The notes under the pieces are model-generated. The model ran no database searches. It was not told the DNA's origin and worked only from the letters and a program-made list of their open reading frames with translations. This document shows, piece after piece, positions 9,143 through 17,386 of a stretch of 64,000 nucleotides of DNA; the first letter of the stretch is position 1; each line of letters begins with the position of its first letter. Origin of the DNA: JABDCI01 sp964475835 (GTDB taxonomy: Bacteria > Verrucomicrobiota > Verrucomicrobiia > JABWAM01); assembly GCA_964475835.1 (NCBI GenBank), contig CAYYYL010000005.1, positions 1 to 64,000 of the forward strand. Direction: 5' to 3'. The translations under genes were made by a program, and so were the position numbers.

Positions 9143-10278
9143 AAACATCCTCGACCTTGGCGCGTATCCTTGTGGTTCTTGCCGGATTTGTTCTGGTGGC
9201 CGGAGGGATCGCCTTCATCAAATATCGGCAGATCCAGGCAGCCATGAGTGGCGGGGGATTTGCGCCCCCGCCTGAAGCCGTGACATCCGTCCCGGCTCTC
9301 GAAAAGGTCTGGCAGCATCGCATTGACGCCCCGGGATCGCTTCGCCCGGTTCAGGGGGTGATGGTGAGTGCTGAATCCTCGGGCAAGGTGGTGGAGATTT
9401 TGTTCGAATCCGGTGAGAAAGTGGAAAAAGGCAGGGTATTGGCGCGTCTGGATGTGAGTGTGGAGGAGGCTCAACTGGCTGCAGCCACGACGCGTGCGAA
9501 GTATGCGTTGCTCAACAATGAGCGGATGCGGGAACTTGCCGAAACCGGGGCGCTCTCCCGAAAGGAATTGGATGATGTGGAATCCCATGCTGGGCAGACG
9601 CAGGCGGAGGTGGAGGAGTTGCGGGCGACCATCGACCGGAAAACAATCCGGGCTCCCTTTGAAGGGAGAACCGGCATCCGTCAGGTGCAGTTGGGCCAAT
9701 ACATTTCGTCGGGGACTCCCGTGGTGTCGTTGCAGACCCTCGATCCGATTTATGTGAACTTCTCCGTTCCCCAACAGGAGATTGCCCGGATCAAATCGGG
9801 TGAAAAGGTGCAGCTCACCGTGGATGCGTTTCCAGGTGAGGTGTTTGAAGGAGAGGTGACCGCTGTTAATCCTGAGTTGGATGAAGCGATGAGAAGCATC
9901 GGGGTGCAGGCGACCTTGTCGAATCCAGACGAGCGTTTAAGATCCGGCATGTTCGGCCAGGTTTCCCTTGTCATTTCCGAGGAGGAAAAGTACATCACCC
10001 TTCCTGCCACTTCGATTTCCCGGGCTCCGTATGGAGATTCGGTTTATGTCATCGAAAAGATGAAGGATCCCCAGGGACAGGAGTATCTTGGCGTGAAGCA
10101 ACAGTTTGTCAAAGTGGGCCCCCACCGTGGAGATCAGGTTGCCATTCTCTCGGGGGTGCAGGCCGGCCAGGAGGTGGTGACTTCGGGCCTCTTCAAATTG
10201 CGACCCGGAGCCGCCGTGCAGATCAATAATGAAGTCCAACCTGGCGATCAGCCTGTATCGCGTCCTCCGGATAGTTGA
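9139..10278 (+). CDS. RND efflux periplasmic adaptor (membrane fusion protein)
   Basis: A 379-residue HlyD/MdtA-type adaptor that bridges the permease and the outer membrane channel. An N-terminal hydrophobic segment (~8-26) anchors or exports it. The lipoyl half-motifs (VVEILFESGEKVEKGRVLARLD, split around a helical hairpin at ~105-165, then RAPFEG.TG) and the beta-barrel segment (LDPIYVNFSVPQQ) are in the normal order. There is no lipobox Cys, so it is anchored by the N-terminal helix rather than by lipid. It overlaps both neighbours (ATGA upstream, TTGA downstream) in a tightly coupled operon. Confidence 0.95.
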   Translation: MKTSSTLARILVVLAGFVLVAGGIAFIKYRQIQAAMSGGGFAPPPEAVTSVPALEKVWQHRIDAPGSLRPVQGVMVSAESSGKVVEILFESGEKVEKGRVLARLDVSVEEAQLAAATTRAKYALLNNERMRELAETGALSRKELDDVESHAGQTQAEVEELRATIDRKTIRAPFEGRTGIRQVQLGQYISSGTPVVSLQTLDPIYVNFSVPQQEIARIKSGEKVQLTVDAFPGEVFEGEVTAVNPELDEAMRSIGVQATLSNPDERLRSGMFGQVSLVISEEEKYITLPATSISRAPYGDSVYVIEKMKDPQGQEYLGVKQQFVKVGPHRGDQVAILSGVQAGQEVVTSGLFKLRPGAAVQINNEVQPGDQPVSRPPDS

Positions 10279-10292
10279 AGAGATCTAACGTT

Positions 10293-13200
10293 ATGAAGTG
10301 GACGGATATTTTCACCCGAAGGCCGGTTCTTGCCATCTGCATCAACCTGCTCATTTTGCTGGTGGGGATCCAGGCCATTCGAAAAATCAATGTCCGTCAG
10401 TATCCGAGAAGCGACAGTGCAGCGATCACCATCAACACGGCTTATGTCGGCGCGAGCGCGGATCTGGTTCGTGGATTCATCACGACGCCGTTGGAGCGTT
10501 CCATTGCGAGCATTGATGGGATTGACTACCTCGAGTCCGACAGTAAGCAGGGGGTGAGCACCATTTCTGCGCGGCTTCGACTGAATTACAATCCCTACGA
10601 CGCGTTGACGCAGATTCAAGCGAAGGTGGCGCAGGTTCGAAATGAGCTTCCCCCCGAGGCGGAATCGCCTGTCATCAATATCGAACGCAGAGACTCGCAA
10701 TTCGCCTCTATGTATCTGAGTTTTTACTCGGATATTCTCGAAAACAATCAGATCACGGACTACCTCACACGGGTGGTTCAACCGCGGTTGAGTGCCATCA
10801 AGGGGGTGCAGCGAGCGGAAATTCTCGGAGGACGGACCTTTGCCATGAGGATCTGGTTGAATTCAGATCGTATGAGTTCCTTTAACATCAGTCCTGAGGA
10901 GGTTCGTCGTGCCCTTGCGGCCAACAATGTGCTCGCCCCGATTGGAAGCACCAAGGGGGCCATGTTTCAAATCAATCTGAGGGCAAACACCGATCTTTCC
11001 ACAAAGGAGGATTTTGAAAAGCTGGTTGTCCGGCAGGGGGAAAACTCCATGGTCCGATTGAAGGACATTGCAGAAATCGTTCTGGGCGCGGAAAATTATG
11101 AGGAGGATGTTCGGTTTGGCGGAAAAAAAGCCACCTTCATGGGGATTTTTGTCCTGCCCACGGCAAATTCCATCGATGTCATCCAGCAGGTCCGAAAGGA
11201 GTTTCCGGACCTTCAGCGTCAACTTCCCTCCGCCATCCAGGCCAATATCTCGTACGATTCGACTCGTTATATCCATGACGCGATTCATGAAGTCATCAAA
11301 ACGCTTAGTGAAACGATCCTCATTGTCATCCTGGTCATTTACCTTTTCATCGGATCGTTCCGCTCGGTGCTTGTCCCCGTGGCGGCCATTCCCTTATCCC
11401 TGGTGGGGGCCTGTGGATTGATGTGGTTGTTTGGGTTCACAATTAATCTGCTTACCCTCCTGGCCATTGTGCTCGCGGTGGGCCTTGTGGTGGATGATGC
11501 CATTGTTATGCTGGAAAATGTGGAGCGTCACGTTCAGGAGGGACAAACTCCGTTCGATGCCGCCATTCTGGGGGCTCGCGAACTGGTGGGACCGATTATC
11601 TCTATGACCGTGACCCTTGGTGCGGTCTATGCCCCCATCGCCTTTCAGGGGGGATTGACGGGAACTTTGTTCCGGGAGTTCGCTCTGACGCTGGCAGGTG
11701 CGGTCTGCGTGTCCGGTTCGGTTGCATTGACGCTTTCGCCCATGATGTCCTCCCGGTTGCTTCGCCCCATCGAGAAGGAACGGAGATTTCAGGTTGCGCT
11801 CAATCATTTCTTCAACCGTCTTAAACTGGCTTATCGAAGGTGCCTTGCCGGAACACTCGAACATTGGCCTGCGATGATTGTGTTGTGGATTCTGGTCACG
11901 CTGCTTTCGATTCCCTTTTTCCTTTTTTCGATGAAGGAGCTGGCTCCGATGGAAGATCAGGGGGTGCTTTTCAGTATCATCCAGGCCGAGCCGGACGCGA
12001 CCCTGGATCAGACCACGCTTTTTGCAGGGAAGGTGAATGAAATTTTCACCTCCTTTCCCGAATGCGATCAGACCTTCCAGTTGATGATGCCGAATGGAGG
12101 ATTCTCCGGCATGGTGACCAAACCCTGGAGCCAGCGAAAAAGAACGGTGATGGAGATGCAGGGTGAAGCGTTTGGAAAGTTTTCCTCAGTCGCTGGCATT
12201 CGGGTTATTCCCATCACACCTCCTCCTTTGCCGGGGGGGAGCGACTTTCCTGTGGAGTTCATTCTCACGAGCACCATGGAGCAGAAAGATCTGCTCCCCA
12301 TTTCCAATGAATTGGTCAAGCGCGCCTTTGAGAGCGGTTTGTTCATGTTTGTGGACTCCGATCTGAAGGTCGACCTTCTTCAGACGGAGGTGATGCTGGA
12401 CCGGGATAAAATCGCCATGATGGGGTTGAATCTTTCCCAGGTGACGGCCGATCTCGGCGCAATGCTGGGCGGGAACTATGTCAACCGATTCAGCATGGAT
12501 GGGAGGAGTTACAAGGTCATTCCTCAATCCCAACGTTCCGAGCGCCTCTTTCCCGAGCAGCTGAAGGATATGCATGTGACCGGTCCGGATAAGAAAGTGA
12601 TTCCCCTTTCCAGTTTCGCCACCCTGAAGGAATCCGTTGAGCCCCGCAAACTGACCCGTTTTCAACAATTGAATGCTGTGAAGCTGCAAGGGGTTCTTGC
12701 CCCGGGAGTCTCTCTTGATCGCGGGTTGGGCTTTCTGGAACAGGAAGCGGGAAAAGTGCTTCCCGTGGGATTCGGCTTTGATTATGCCGGGGAATCCCGT
12801 CAGCTGCGGGCCGAAGGAAACGCGTTTATTCCCACGTTTATTCTCGCGCTGTTCGTGATTTATCTGGTGCTTGCCGCGCAATTCGAAAACTTCCGTGATC
12901 CCCTCATCATTCTCCTGGGGTCGGTTCCCCTGGCACTGACAGGGGCTCTTCTGTTCGTGTTTTTTGGGGTCAAGGGAACCACCATTAACATCTACACCCA
13001 GGTGGGATTGATTACTCTGGTGGGTTTGATTGCGAAAAATGGAATTTTGATCGTGGAATTTGCAAATTCCATGGTGCAAAAGGGATTGAGTAAGAAAGAA
13101 GCCGTTCTTGAAGCGGCTGCGACACGGCTTCGTCCGGTGCTCATGACCACCGTAGCCACCGTGGTGGGGCACATGCCGTTGATTTTTGTCACCGGGGCTG

Positions 13201-13352
13201 GTGCTGCAGCGCGAAATAATATCGGCATCGTGTTGGTTGCGGGGATGACGATTGGCACTGTTTTCACTCTCTTTATCGTCCCGGCCATTTATCTGTTGCT
13301 GGCTGCCCCAAAAATGGGGGGTTCAATCGAAGTGACCAATCCCTTTCCTTGA
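10293..13352 (+). CDS. RND efflux inner membrane permease
   Basis: A proton-driven RND transporter of the HAE-1/AcrB-MdtB type, about 1,019 residues. It begins with the typical MKWTDIFTRRPVLA. I prefer ATG 10293, with GAAGAG about 10 bases upstream, to the TTG at 10275. Twelve transmembrane helices and two large periplasmic loops are evident. The TM4 proton-relay pair (GLVVDDAIVMLENVE) and the TM10 Lys region (GLIAKNGILIVEFAN) are intact. The FxGxxR-type region SMTVTLGAVYAPIAF is also recognisable. It completes the pump encoded with the channel and adaptor. No TetR- or MarR-type regulator lies next to the operon, so regulation is not obvious. Confidence 0.96.
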   Translation: MKWTDIFTRRPVLAICINLLILLVGIQAIRKINVRQYPRSDSAAITINTAYVGASADLVRGFITTPLERSIASIDGIDYLESDSKQGVSTISARLRLNYNPYDALTQIQAKVAQVRNELPPEAESPVINIERRDSQFASMYLSFYSDILENNQITDYLTRVVQPRLSAIKGVQRAEILGGRTFAMRIWLNSDRMSSFNISPEEVRRALAANNVLAPIGSTKGAMFQINLRANTDLSTKEDFEKLVVRQGENSMVRLKDIAEIVLGAENYEEDVRFGGKKATFMGIFVLPTANSIDVIQQVRKEFPDLQRQLPSAIQANISYDSTRYIHDAIHEVIKTLSETILIVILVIYLFIGSFRSVLVPVAAIPLSLVGACGLMWLFGFTINLLTLLAIVLAVGLVVDDAIVMLENVERHVQEGQTPFDAAILGARELVGPIISMTVTLGAVYAPIAFQGGLTGTLFREFALTLAGAVCVSGSVALTLSPMMSSRLLRPIEKERRFQVALNHFFNRLKLAYRRCLAGTLEHWPAMIVLWILVTLLSIPFFLFSMKELAPMEDQGVLFSIIQAEPDATLDQTTLFAGKVNEIFTSFPECDQTFQLMMPNGGFSGMVTKPWSQRKRTVMEMQGEAFGKFSSVAGIRVIPITPPPLPGGSDFPVEFILTSTMEQKDLLPISNELVKRAFESGLFMFVDSDLKVDLLQTEVMLDRDKIAMMGLNLSQVTADLGAMLGGNYVNRFSMDGRSYKVIPQSQRSERLFPEQLKDMHVTGPDKKVIPLSSFATLKESVEPRKLTRFQQLNAVKLQGVLAPGVSLDRGLGFLEQEAGKVLPVGFGFDYAGESRQLRAEGNAFIPTFILALFVIYLVLAAQFENFRDPLIILLGSVPLALTGALLFVFFGVKGTTINIYTQVGLITLVGLIAKNGILIVEFANSMVQKGLSKKEAVLEAAATRLRPVLMTTVATVVGHMPLIFVTGAGAAARNNIGIVLVAGMTIGTVFTLFIVPAIYLLLAAPKMGGSIEVTNPFP

Positions 13353-13484
13353 GGGAATAACTAAAAGGATATGACCCTGCGGCTAAGGGAAGGGTGAAGC
13401 CCAAAAAAAGGAGTTTCATTCGTGTCCTGCCTGGTTTAATTGTCCGAACGCTCCCTGAAGGCAACGCACTCACCTGCAAATTTT

Positions 13485-14024
13485 ATGATCAAAAAAATTT
13501 TTATCGTTTTGGTGGTTTTGGTAATTGCCCTTGCTGTTGTTGTGGTCCTGCGGCCCGATGAATTCAAGGTTACACGGTCCGCAACCATCGCGGCTCCCCC
13601 GGAAGTTGTTTTCGAACAGGTCAACAACCTTCAAAAATGGAATGCCTGGTCTCCGTGGGCGAAAATGGATCCCAACGCAAAGAATACATTTGAAGGCCCG
13701 CCGTCTGGATTGGGCGCGAGTTTCGCATGGGCGGGTAACAACAAGGTGGGCGAGGGGAGTATGAAGATCACGGAAAGCCGGGCGAATGAACGGGTCCGTT
13801 TCGATCTTGAGTTTGTAAAGCCGTTCAAAGCGAGCAATATCACGGAATTCACTTTCGCATCCCAGGGGAATCAAACGGTGGTGACGTGGACCATGTCCGG
13901 AAAAAATAATTTCATAGGCAAGTTGTTTGGACTCATCATGAATTGCGACAAAATGGTGGGCGGTCAGTTCGAACAGGGCCTGGCAAACATGAAGGTTATC
14001 GCCGAAGGCGCGGCAAATAAATAA
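13485..14024 (+). CDS. membrane-anchored SRPBCC-family protein
   Basis: From ATG 13485 the protein has 179 residues. An N-terminal hydrophobic helix (MIKKIFIVLVVLVIALAVVV) is followed by an SRPBCC/START-like hydrophobic-ligand domain: F.V.RSATI.APPE.VFEQVNNL..W..WSPW, then a TW.M.G.N....K..G......D...G..FE.GL...K pattern. Such proteins are usually annotated as polyketide cyclase/dehydrase-like. They bind hydrophobic ligands, and the ligand here is unknown. The upstream frame extends to TTG 13440, but that would bury the signal/anchor helix. It is followed by an ArsR-type regulator and a second SRPBCC protein, so the three may form one regulated cluster. Confidence 0.8.
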   Translation: MIKKIFIVLVVLVIALAVVVVLRPDEFKVTRSATIAAPPEVVFEQVNNLQKWNAWSPWAKMDPNAKNTFEGPPSGLGASFAWAGNNKVGEGSMKITESRANERVRFDLEFVKPFKASNITEFTFASQGNQTVVTWTMSGKNNFIGKLFGLIMNCDKMVGGQFEQGLANMKVIAEGAANK

Positions 14025-14056
14025 TTCTGCCGCATCCCGTCCTTTTGGAATGTTGC

Positions 14057-14086
14057 TTGCTGATTCCTAAAGGTTGTGTTTAATAT
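14057..14086 (+). promoter_or_regulatory. sigma70-like promoter of the ArsR-type regulator
   Basis: TTGCTG at 14057-14062 and TAATAT at 14081-14086 are separated by 18 bases. This places the transcript start close to the ATG at 14095, so the message would be nearly leaderless. The -10 box lies inside the inverted repeat at 14082-14107. Confidence 0.45.
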
Positions 14087-14107
14087 TTAACTATATGGTT
14101 AAGTATT
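14082..14107. promoter_or_regulatory. probable ArsR autoregulatory operator over the start codon
   Basis: AATATTTAAC (14082-14091) and GTTAAGTATT (14098-14107) form an inverted repeat with nine of ten positions matching and a six-base spacer. It covers the -10 box and the ATG at 14095. A-T-rich palindromes of this type are typical ArsR/SmtB operators, so binding of the encoded repressor would block its own transcription and that of the coupled downstream gene. Confidence 0.55.
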
Positions 14108-14451
14108 CATCCACCCTGCTGAATCGTACTTTTGCAGCCCTGTCGGATCCGACAAGGAGGAGGATTCTTGGACAGCTTGCCAGAGGCGATCAATGTGTCA
14201 CCGATCTGGCAAGACCTCATTCCATGTCCCTTCCGGCGATTTCAAAGCACTTGCGCGTTCTTGAACGCGCTGGCTTGATTCGCCGCCATCGTCGCGGTCG
14301 AATCCATGAATTGAATCTGGAGGCTGGGGGACTGAAAAAGGCTGCCGAATGGATGGAGAGGTATCGGCAATTTTGGGAGGGATCACTGGATGCCCTGGCC
14401 AAATATTTGGAACAAACAAATCAAGTAAAACTAAGGAAGGAAAAGTCATGA
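14095..14451 (+). CDS. ArsR-family transcriptional repressor
   Basis: A 118-residue winged-helix regulator. The core reads FAALSDPTRRRIL..LA.G..CVTDLA....MS.PAISKHLRVLE.AGL (residues ~13-62), the classic ArsR/SmtB recognition region. The metal-binding CxC of arsenic or zinc sensors is absent. It instead resembles the SdpR-like ArsR proteins found next to SRPBCC/AHSA1 genes. I chose ATG 14095 because it lies in the predicted operator and just after the promoter. It ends in ATGA with the following SRPBCC-VOC gene, so the regulator and its presumed target are translationally coupled. The inducer is unknown and may be a ligand of the SRPBCC domain. Confidence 0.9.
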   Translation: MVKYSSTLLNRTFAALSDPTRRRILGQLARGDQCVTDLARPHSMSLPAISKHLRVLERAGLIRRHRRGRIHELNLEAGGLKKAAEWMERYRQFWEGSLDALAKYLEQTNQVKLRKEKS

Positions 14452-15263
14452 CGACAACAAAGTCTTCAAAAAAAATCAGTCTGGAAGTGAAACGGCTCAT
14501 CAAGGCGCCTCCTGAGAAAGTTTTCGAGGCATGGATCAATCCGGACCAGCTTATGAAATGGTTTTGTCCCGAAACCTGTCAGATTCTTTCGGCTAAAACG
14601 GATCCAAAAGTCGGAGGTGAGTATCGATTTCGCGTGAGAAGTGAGAAGTTCGGGGAAATGGTCGTTTGCGGATCGTATCGTGAGGTGAAGAAACCCTCTC
14701 GCCTTGCCTTCACCTGGGGATGGGAGGATCCCGATGAAAACGACGTTGAGACTTTTGTCACGGTGAATTTTGCGGAAGTGGAAGGTGGGACTGAAGTGCG
14801 CCTGCGTCACGAAGGCTTCGCGACCCAGGAATCGCGAGAAAACCACAACCACGGATGGGACGGCTGCCTTGGTAAATTGGAAAAGCTTCTTGAATGCAAG
14901 GGCCTCGCAGTTGGCGAATTCTGCTGGAATGAATTGGTCACTAACGATTTGCAGGGAGCAGGGAAATTCTATTCCCAGCTCTTCTCATGGAAGGCGGAAC
15001 CTTTTCCCGGAATGGACTACACTCTTTTCAAACAGGGTGAAAAAAGCCTGGGCGGCATGATGCAATGTCAGGAAAAAAACGTACCTCCATTCTGGCTGGC
15101 GTATGTGGGGGTGGAAAACGCTGATGCCTCCGCCAAGCGGGCGGTGGAATTGGGGGCCCGAATTATCAAAGCACCCTTTGATATCCCGACAGTGGGTCGT
15201 CTGGCAGTCATCCAGGATCCGCAGGGGGCCACATTTGCAGTGTTTCAAGCCGAAAAAAAATAG
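14448..15263 (+). CDS. SRPBCC (AHSA1-like) and VOC domain fusion protein
   Basis: A 271-residue two-domain protein starting at ATG 14448, overlapping the ArsR stop. Residues ~8-150 form an AHSA1-type SRPBCC domain (KRLIKAPPEKVFEAWI.P..L..WF, then GG.Y.F......G..V.G.Y.E...P..L.FTW.WE). Residues ~155-270 form a VOC/glyoxalase-like domain (FCWNELVTNDLQGAGKFY..LF.W, ending VGRLAVIQDPQGATFAVFQ). Each half is often encoded separately beside ArsR regulators, so the fusion joins two small-molecule-binding modules in one chain. No catalytic role can be assigned. Confidence 0.88.
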   Translation: MTTTKSSKKISLEVKRLIKAPPEKVFEAWINPDQLMKWFCPETCQILSAKTDPKVGGEYRFRVRSEKFGEMVVCGSYREVKKPSRLAFTWGWEDPDENDVETFVTVNFAEVEGGTEVRLRHEGFATQESRENHNHGWDGCLGKLEKLLECKGLAVGEFCWNELVTNDLQGAGKFYSQLFSWKAEPFPGMDYTLFKQGEKSLGGMMQCQEKNVPPFWLAYVGVENADASAKRAVELGARIIKAPFDIPTVGRLAVIQDPQGATFAVFQAEKK

Positions 15264-15279
15264 TCCGTCTTGAACTCGC

Positions 15280-15310
15280 AAGGCTGGTGACGGGTGGGGG
15301 CGCCAGCCTT
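15280..15310. terminator. hairpin between convergent genes
   Basis: AAGGCTGGTG and CGCCAGCCTT form a 10-pair stem with one G-U and an 11-base loop, located 17 bases after the VOC-fusion stop. A second, 7-pair hairpin (CTGAAAT/ATTTCAG) lies at 15325-15343. Neither has a strong U tract, so termination is likely but not certain. They separate the VOC gene from the convergent lipoprotein gene. Confidence 0.5.
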
Positions 15311-15361
15311 GTTCCCGATGGTTTCTGAAATTCACCATTTCAGAATGAAAGGCTTTCCGGG

Positions 15362-15952
15362 TCAGTGACCTGCGTGATCGATAAGATAGTTTCGAATTTC
15401 CCGTGCAGTTCGTTCCCAATCGGTTTGCAATCCTGTGGCATTGGGACCACCCGCAACCCAGCCGCCGGCAATCCAACCGGGTTGGGCATTGGACCCGCCC
15501 GTCGTCAGGAAGGTCACCGCAGGTTCGGTGGAAGATTTGGACAGATCGTAAATTCGCACCCGGGTTTCCACCTTGGTGGCTCCCGCCCCAAATCCAATTC
15601 CCATGCGCAAGGCGCGACTCCCCTGCTTGATGGTTACGAACTCCCCGGAAATTAGGATGCCTTTTGCAGGAAGTTTTTCTGGAGCTTCCTCTGATGGAGC
15701 AATTTCAGGAAATCGCTCAATCATCATGCGCTGAAGTTCGATGGATGCATTTTTTTTGAAATGCGCAAGTTCCTCTCCATCCCGGTCCACTTCCCAAAGG
15801 CCCTTGGAGGAATCAAATGGCTGCACATAAATGACTTCCGGTTTTGGCAGCTGGGACTTTGCCTGTACGGAATCCGAATCTACCTTTGCGGAAGCACAGG
15901 CAAATAAAAAAACACAAACGATGAGGGAAGGGAGGGAGATCCATTTATTCAT
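15362..15952 (-). CDS. DUF4410-like lipoprotein
   Basis: A 196-residue secreted lipoprotein: a short basic start, hydrophobic core and lipobox (LFACAS, Cys ~19). The mature part contains I.V.PF.....W, a helical segment with L...M.E.F, then a GE.V....G..A.R...GFGAG...V.....YD pattern that is typical of DUF4410 proteins. DUF4410 members are periplasmic or outer membrane lipoproteins of unknown role. It lies directly downstream of tRNA-Glu on the same strand (30 bases apart). Confidence 0.8.
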   Translation of the reverse strand: MNKWISLPSLIVCVFLFACASAKVDSDSVQAKSQLPKPEVIYVQPFDSSKGLWEVDRDGEELAHFKKNASIELQRMMIERFPEIAPSEEAPEKLPAKGILISGEFVTIKQGSRALRMGIGFGAGATKVETRVRIYDLSKSSTEPAVTFLTTGGSNAQPGWIAGGWVAGGPNATGLQTDWERTAREIRNYLIDHAGH

Positions 15953-15981
15953 AAAAGGCGGTGGCAGAGCGACGTTTTGAG

Positions 15982-16057
15982 TGGCGACCCCAACGGGATT
16001 CGAACCCGTGCATTCACCGTGAAAGGGTGATGTCCTAGGCCTCTAGACGATGGGGTC
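15982..16057 (-). tRNA. tRNA-Glu (anticodon UUC)
   Basis: On the minus strand the 76 bases fold as a cloverleaf: acceptor GACCCCA pairing with TGGGGTC, anticodon stem-loop with loop CTTTCAC giving anticodon TTC, T arm CGGGTTCGAATCCCG, and a genome-encoded CCA end (complement of tgg at 15982-15984). Confidence 0.96.
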
Positions 16058-16720
16058 TGCGAGGAACGAGGACGATATGAAAAAGCTTTGGGAAGGTCAA
16101 TCATGGAACAATGGTATCGGTGTCGATCAAGTTGCTGAAAAGTCGGAATGGCTTCGCGAAAATAGGTGCTGGGGATGGGGCTTTTGCCCAGTCGGTAAAT
16201 GACGACATGTTTCCTTCAACAGAAAAGGGTTTAGGCATGGAATGGAAATCCGCTTTGTCTCCCCACGGACCGGAGGGGTTGAGTGAAGCCTATTTTGAGG
16301 GGAATGGAGTTTGGATTGTCATCTTGGAATGGAGACATGGGGCAAGACGGATGTTATACCCCTTGATTGCAGGCCCAAAGGAAGGGCTGCCTCCATCCAG
16401 GTGGTCCTGAATCCAAACAAACTGGAAAGGCTTTAATCGCAATCACATGCGGGATCAAATCGGATTGAAAAACCTGTCGAGTGGGATGGGAGTGGTTCTG
16501 GCTTGGCCTTTATCCCCCTGGGGTTGAGATGGAGGAGAGGCTAAATAAGAGTGTTAATGACCAAGATCGTACCAGCAACGGGGCTCGACCTTTTTACCTG
16601 TTCGGCTAAAAAGGTTCCTAATGGTCAAGAAGGTGTGAGGTTGGAGCTAGCTTCAGTTCTGTCGTGGCAGAGGACCATGTTCGAAGCGAAAAACTCAAAC
16701 CAAGAAAGGGATCTTCTCCA
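16058..16720. other. 663-base non-coding stretch upstream of a response regulator
   Basis: No convincing gene lies here. An open frame at 16111-16410 lacks a ribosome binding site and any recognisable motif. The right part carries a hairpin ACCTTTTTA/TAAAAAGGT (16588-16596 with 16607-16615), enclosed by TGACCA/TGGTCA (16558-16563 with 16622-16627). This could be a structured leader for the response regulator at 16721. Confidence 0.4.
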
Positions 16721-17329
16721 ATGAAAATTCTGGCTGTCGATGATGATGAAGTGATGCGCGAGGTCTTAAAAACGTCACTCACCAAACTGGGGCATGAGGT
16801 CGTGATTGCTGCGGATGGACAGGAGGCGCTGGATCGATTTTCAGAATCTCCCTTTTCCGTGGTCATCAGCGACTGGTTGATGCCGAATTTCAGCGGCCTG
16901 GAGCTTTGTAAACAAATTCGGGACCGATGCAAAACATCCTATTGTTACTTTATTCTGGTGACCACCCGGGCTGGTCGGAAGGACTATCTGGCGGCGATGG
17001 ATTTTGGGATTGATGATTTGCTGGTCAAGCCATTCGGTCCTGAGGATTTGTTTCTTTGTTTGAGAGTCGCAGGCCGGATTCTGGATTTTGCTTTTGAAGT
17101 CCGACAGCTCAAGGGCATTCTTCCGATCTGTGTTCTTTGCAAAAAGGTCCGGGATGATCATGACTACTGGCATCAGATTGAGAGTTATATTCATGCCCAG
17201 ACAGGCACGGATTTCTCCCACAGCCTGTGCCCTGACTGTTTGCAGAAGCATTTAAAGACTCAGCAGGAGCTTTATGGACCGTTGACGGATGCCGGGAAGA
17301 GTCATGAGATTCAGCCCGGTGCTGCTTGA
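16721..17329 (+). CDS. response regulator with C-terminal CxxC/CPxC domain
   Basis: A 202-residue protein starting at ATG 16721. Residues 1-120 are a receiver (REC) domain with acidic pocket DDD, phospho-acceptor Asp in VVISDWLMP (~52) and the conserved Lys in LVKPFG. Instead of a DNA-binding domain, the C-terminus has an LPICVLCKKVRDD..YW.QIE.YI......FSH.LCPDC module (~130-180) with four Cys suited to metal binding. A paralogue with the same layout is at 36154-36738. This module is known as a recurring tail of response regulators and PAS proteins, but its biochemical role is not established. The hybrid kinase follows directly. Confidence 0.9.
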   Translation: MKILAVDDDEVMREVLKTSLTKLGHEVVIAADGQEALDRFSESPFSVVISDWLMPNFSGLELCKQIRDRCKTSYCYFILVTTRAGRKDYLAAMDFGIDDLLVKPFGPEDLFLCLRVAGRILDFAFEVRQLKGILPICVLCKKVRDDHDYWHQIESYIHAQTGTDFSHSLCPDCLQKHLKTQQELYGPLTDAGKSHEIQPGAA

Positions 17330-17386
17330 AATGGAGGGTGGAGTGATTTTTATGAAGGTTTGGAGGGGGAACTAGAGACGGCATTC

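Noticed and set aside
12186..13172. 328-residue minus-strand frame inside the RND permease
   Set aside because: Shadow of a gene with firm family assignment.
16111..16410. 99-residue open frame between tRNA-Glu and the response regulator
   Set aside because: No ribosome binding site, no recognisable domain and composition unlike neighbouring genes.
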